A stretch of 64,000 bases of DNA. It comes from Sutcliffiella horikoshii (GTDB lineage: Bacteria > Bacillota > Bacilli > Bacillales > Bacillaceae_I). Made by a program: the position numbers and the translations under genes. Within the stretch, counting starts at the first letter, position 1. Every line of letters begins with the position of its first letter. The notes under the pieces were generated by a model. It had not been told where the DNA came from and ran no database searches. It saw only the letters and a list, made by a program, of their open reading frames with translations. Positions 63,679 to 64,000 of the stretch are shown here, piece by piece. The DNA lies in assembly GCF_021991925.1 (NCBI RefSeq), contig NZ_RXZI01000001.1:682001-746000 (forward strand), in the 5' to 3' direction.

Positions 63679-64000
63679 ATGGCTAAGTACACACACGAGG
63701 ATATTAAACGCATTGTGCAAGAGGAAAATGTAAAGTACATCCGTCTTCAATTTACGGATATTTTGGGAACAATCAAAAATGTGGAGATCCCAGTAAGTCA
63801 ATTAGAAAAAGCGTTGGATAATAAAATGATGTTTGACGGATCATCCATTGAAGGTTTCGTACGTATCGAAGAATCCGATATGAACCTTTACCCTGACCTT
63901 GACACTTTCGTAGTATTCCCATGGACTTCTGAAAAAGGGAAAGTTGCCCGCTTCATCTGCGACATCTACAATCCAGATGGAACTCCATTTGAAGGCGATC
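63679..64000 (+). CDS. glnA: Glutamine synthetase type I, 5' part
   Basis: Ligates ammonia to glutamate. 107 codons are in the window, reading [17 protein letters not shown] and on through the beta-grasp domain with FDGSSIEGF and [11 protein letters not shown]. The gene runs off the window edge. GAGGAGGAA precedes ATG 63679. Second gene of the glnRA operon. Confidence 0.97.
   Translation, partial: MAKYTHEDIKRIVQEENVKYIRLQFTDILGTIKNVEIPVSQLEKALDNKMMFDGSSIEGFVRIEESDMNLYPDLDTFVVFPWTSEKGKVARFICDIYNPDGTPFEGD

Overview
The window is a contiguous piece of chromosome from a spore-forming, low-GC Bacillaceae. Gene order and protein sequences follow the Bacillus subtilis interval from rimP-nusA to glnR-glnA almost gene for gene. 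Spore genes (spoVFAB, spoVS, cotE, spoVK, tepA, spoIIIE), a Gram-positive RNase J2 and RNase Y, and AGGAGG-type ribosome sites all fit. A Sutcliffiella/Bacillus cohnii-like genus is a guess from overall flavour; no 16S rRNA is present.

Layout. 1-7200: translation and RNA operon (rimP end, nusA, ylxR, ylxQ, infB, ylxP, rbfA, truB, ribF, rpsO). 7600-12490: pnp, deacetylase-like ylxY, M16 peptidase, ymxH. 12800-18500: dipicolinate synthase (spoVFA-spoVFB) and the diaminopimelate genes asd, dapG, dapA, which supply its precursor. 18700-24100: rnjB, tepA, ylzJ, spoIIIE. 24400-31750: ymfC, two M16 peptidase-family genes, an SDR, ymfJ, ymfK, rodZ, pgsA. 32000-38460: cinA, recA (LexA box), rny, ymdB, spoVS. 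38600-45000: a dipeptidase, korAB, tdh-kbl. 45200-55450: miaB, ricA, cotE, mutS, mutL, miaA, hfq, spoVK. 55570-59430: an accessory island with three carotenoid-ester genes (crtN-like, crtQ-like, crtO-like) and a TRIC-family membrane protein. 59780-64000: hflX, ynbB, a 52-bp tandem array, glnR and the start of glnA.

Regulation visible in the DNA includes two GlnR operators before glnR, a LexA box before recA, CcpA (cre) sites before korAB and tdh, and sporulation promoters: sigma-K for spoVFA and cotE, sigma-E for cotE and possibly spoVK, sigma-G for ymfJ, sigma-H for spoVS.

The coding content is largely conserved housekeeping; the unusual biology is between the genes. Nine copies of a GC-rich palindromic repeat (family 1) and eight copies or remnants of an AT-rich element with about 25-bp imperfect terminal inverted repeats (family 2) sit in intergenic gaps. 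Two family-1 copies are about 210-bp units bounded by CAG...CTG inverted ends. Each of these lies between two copies of the whole intrinsic terminator of the upstream gene (asd or recA), and the terminator sequence differs between the two loci. This looks like an element that targets terminators and duplicates them. A strictly 52-bp periodic array of alternating inverted 8-mers before glnR, and five helically phased 9-bp motifs upstream of recA, are further unexplained structures. I found no tRNA, rRNA, CRISPR array, complete insertion sequence or prophage.
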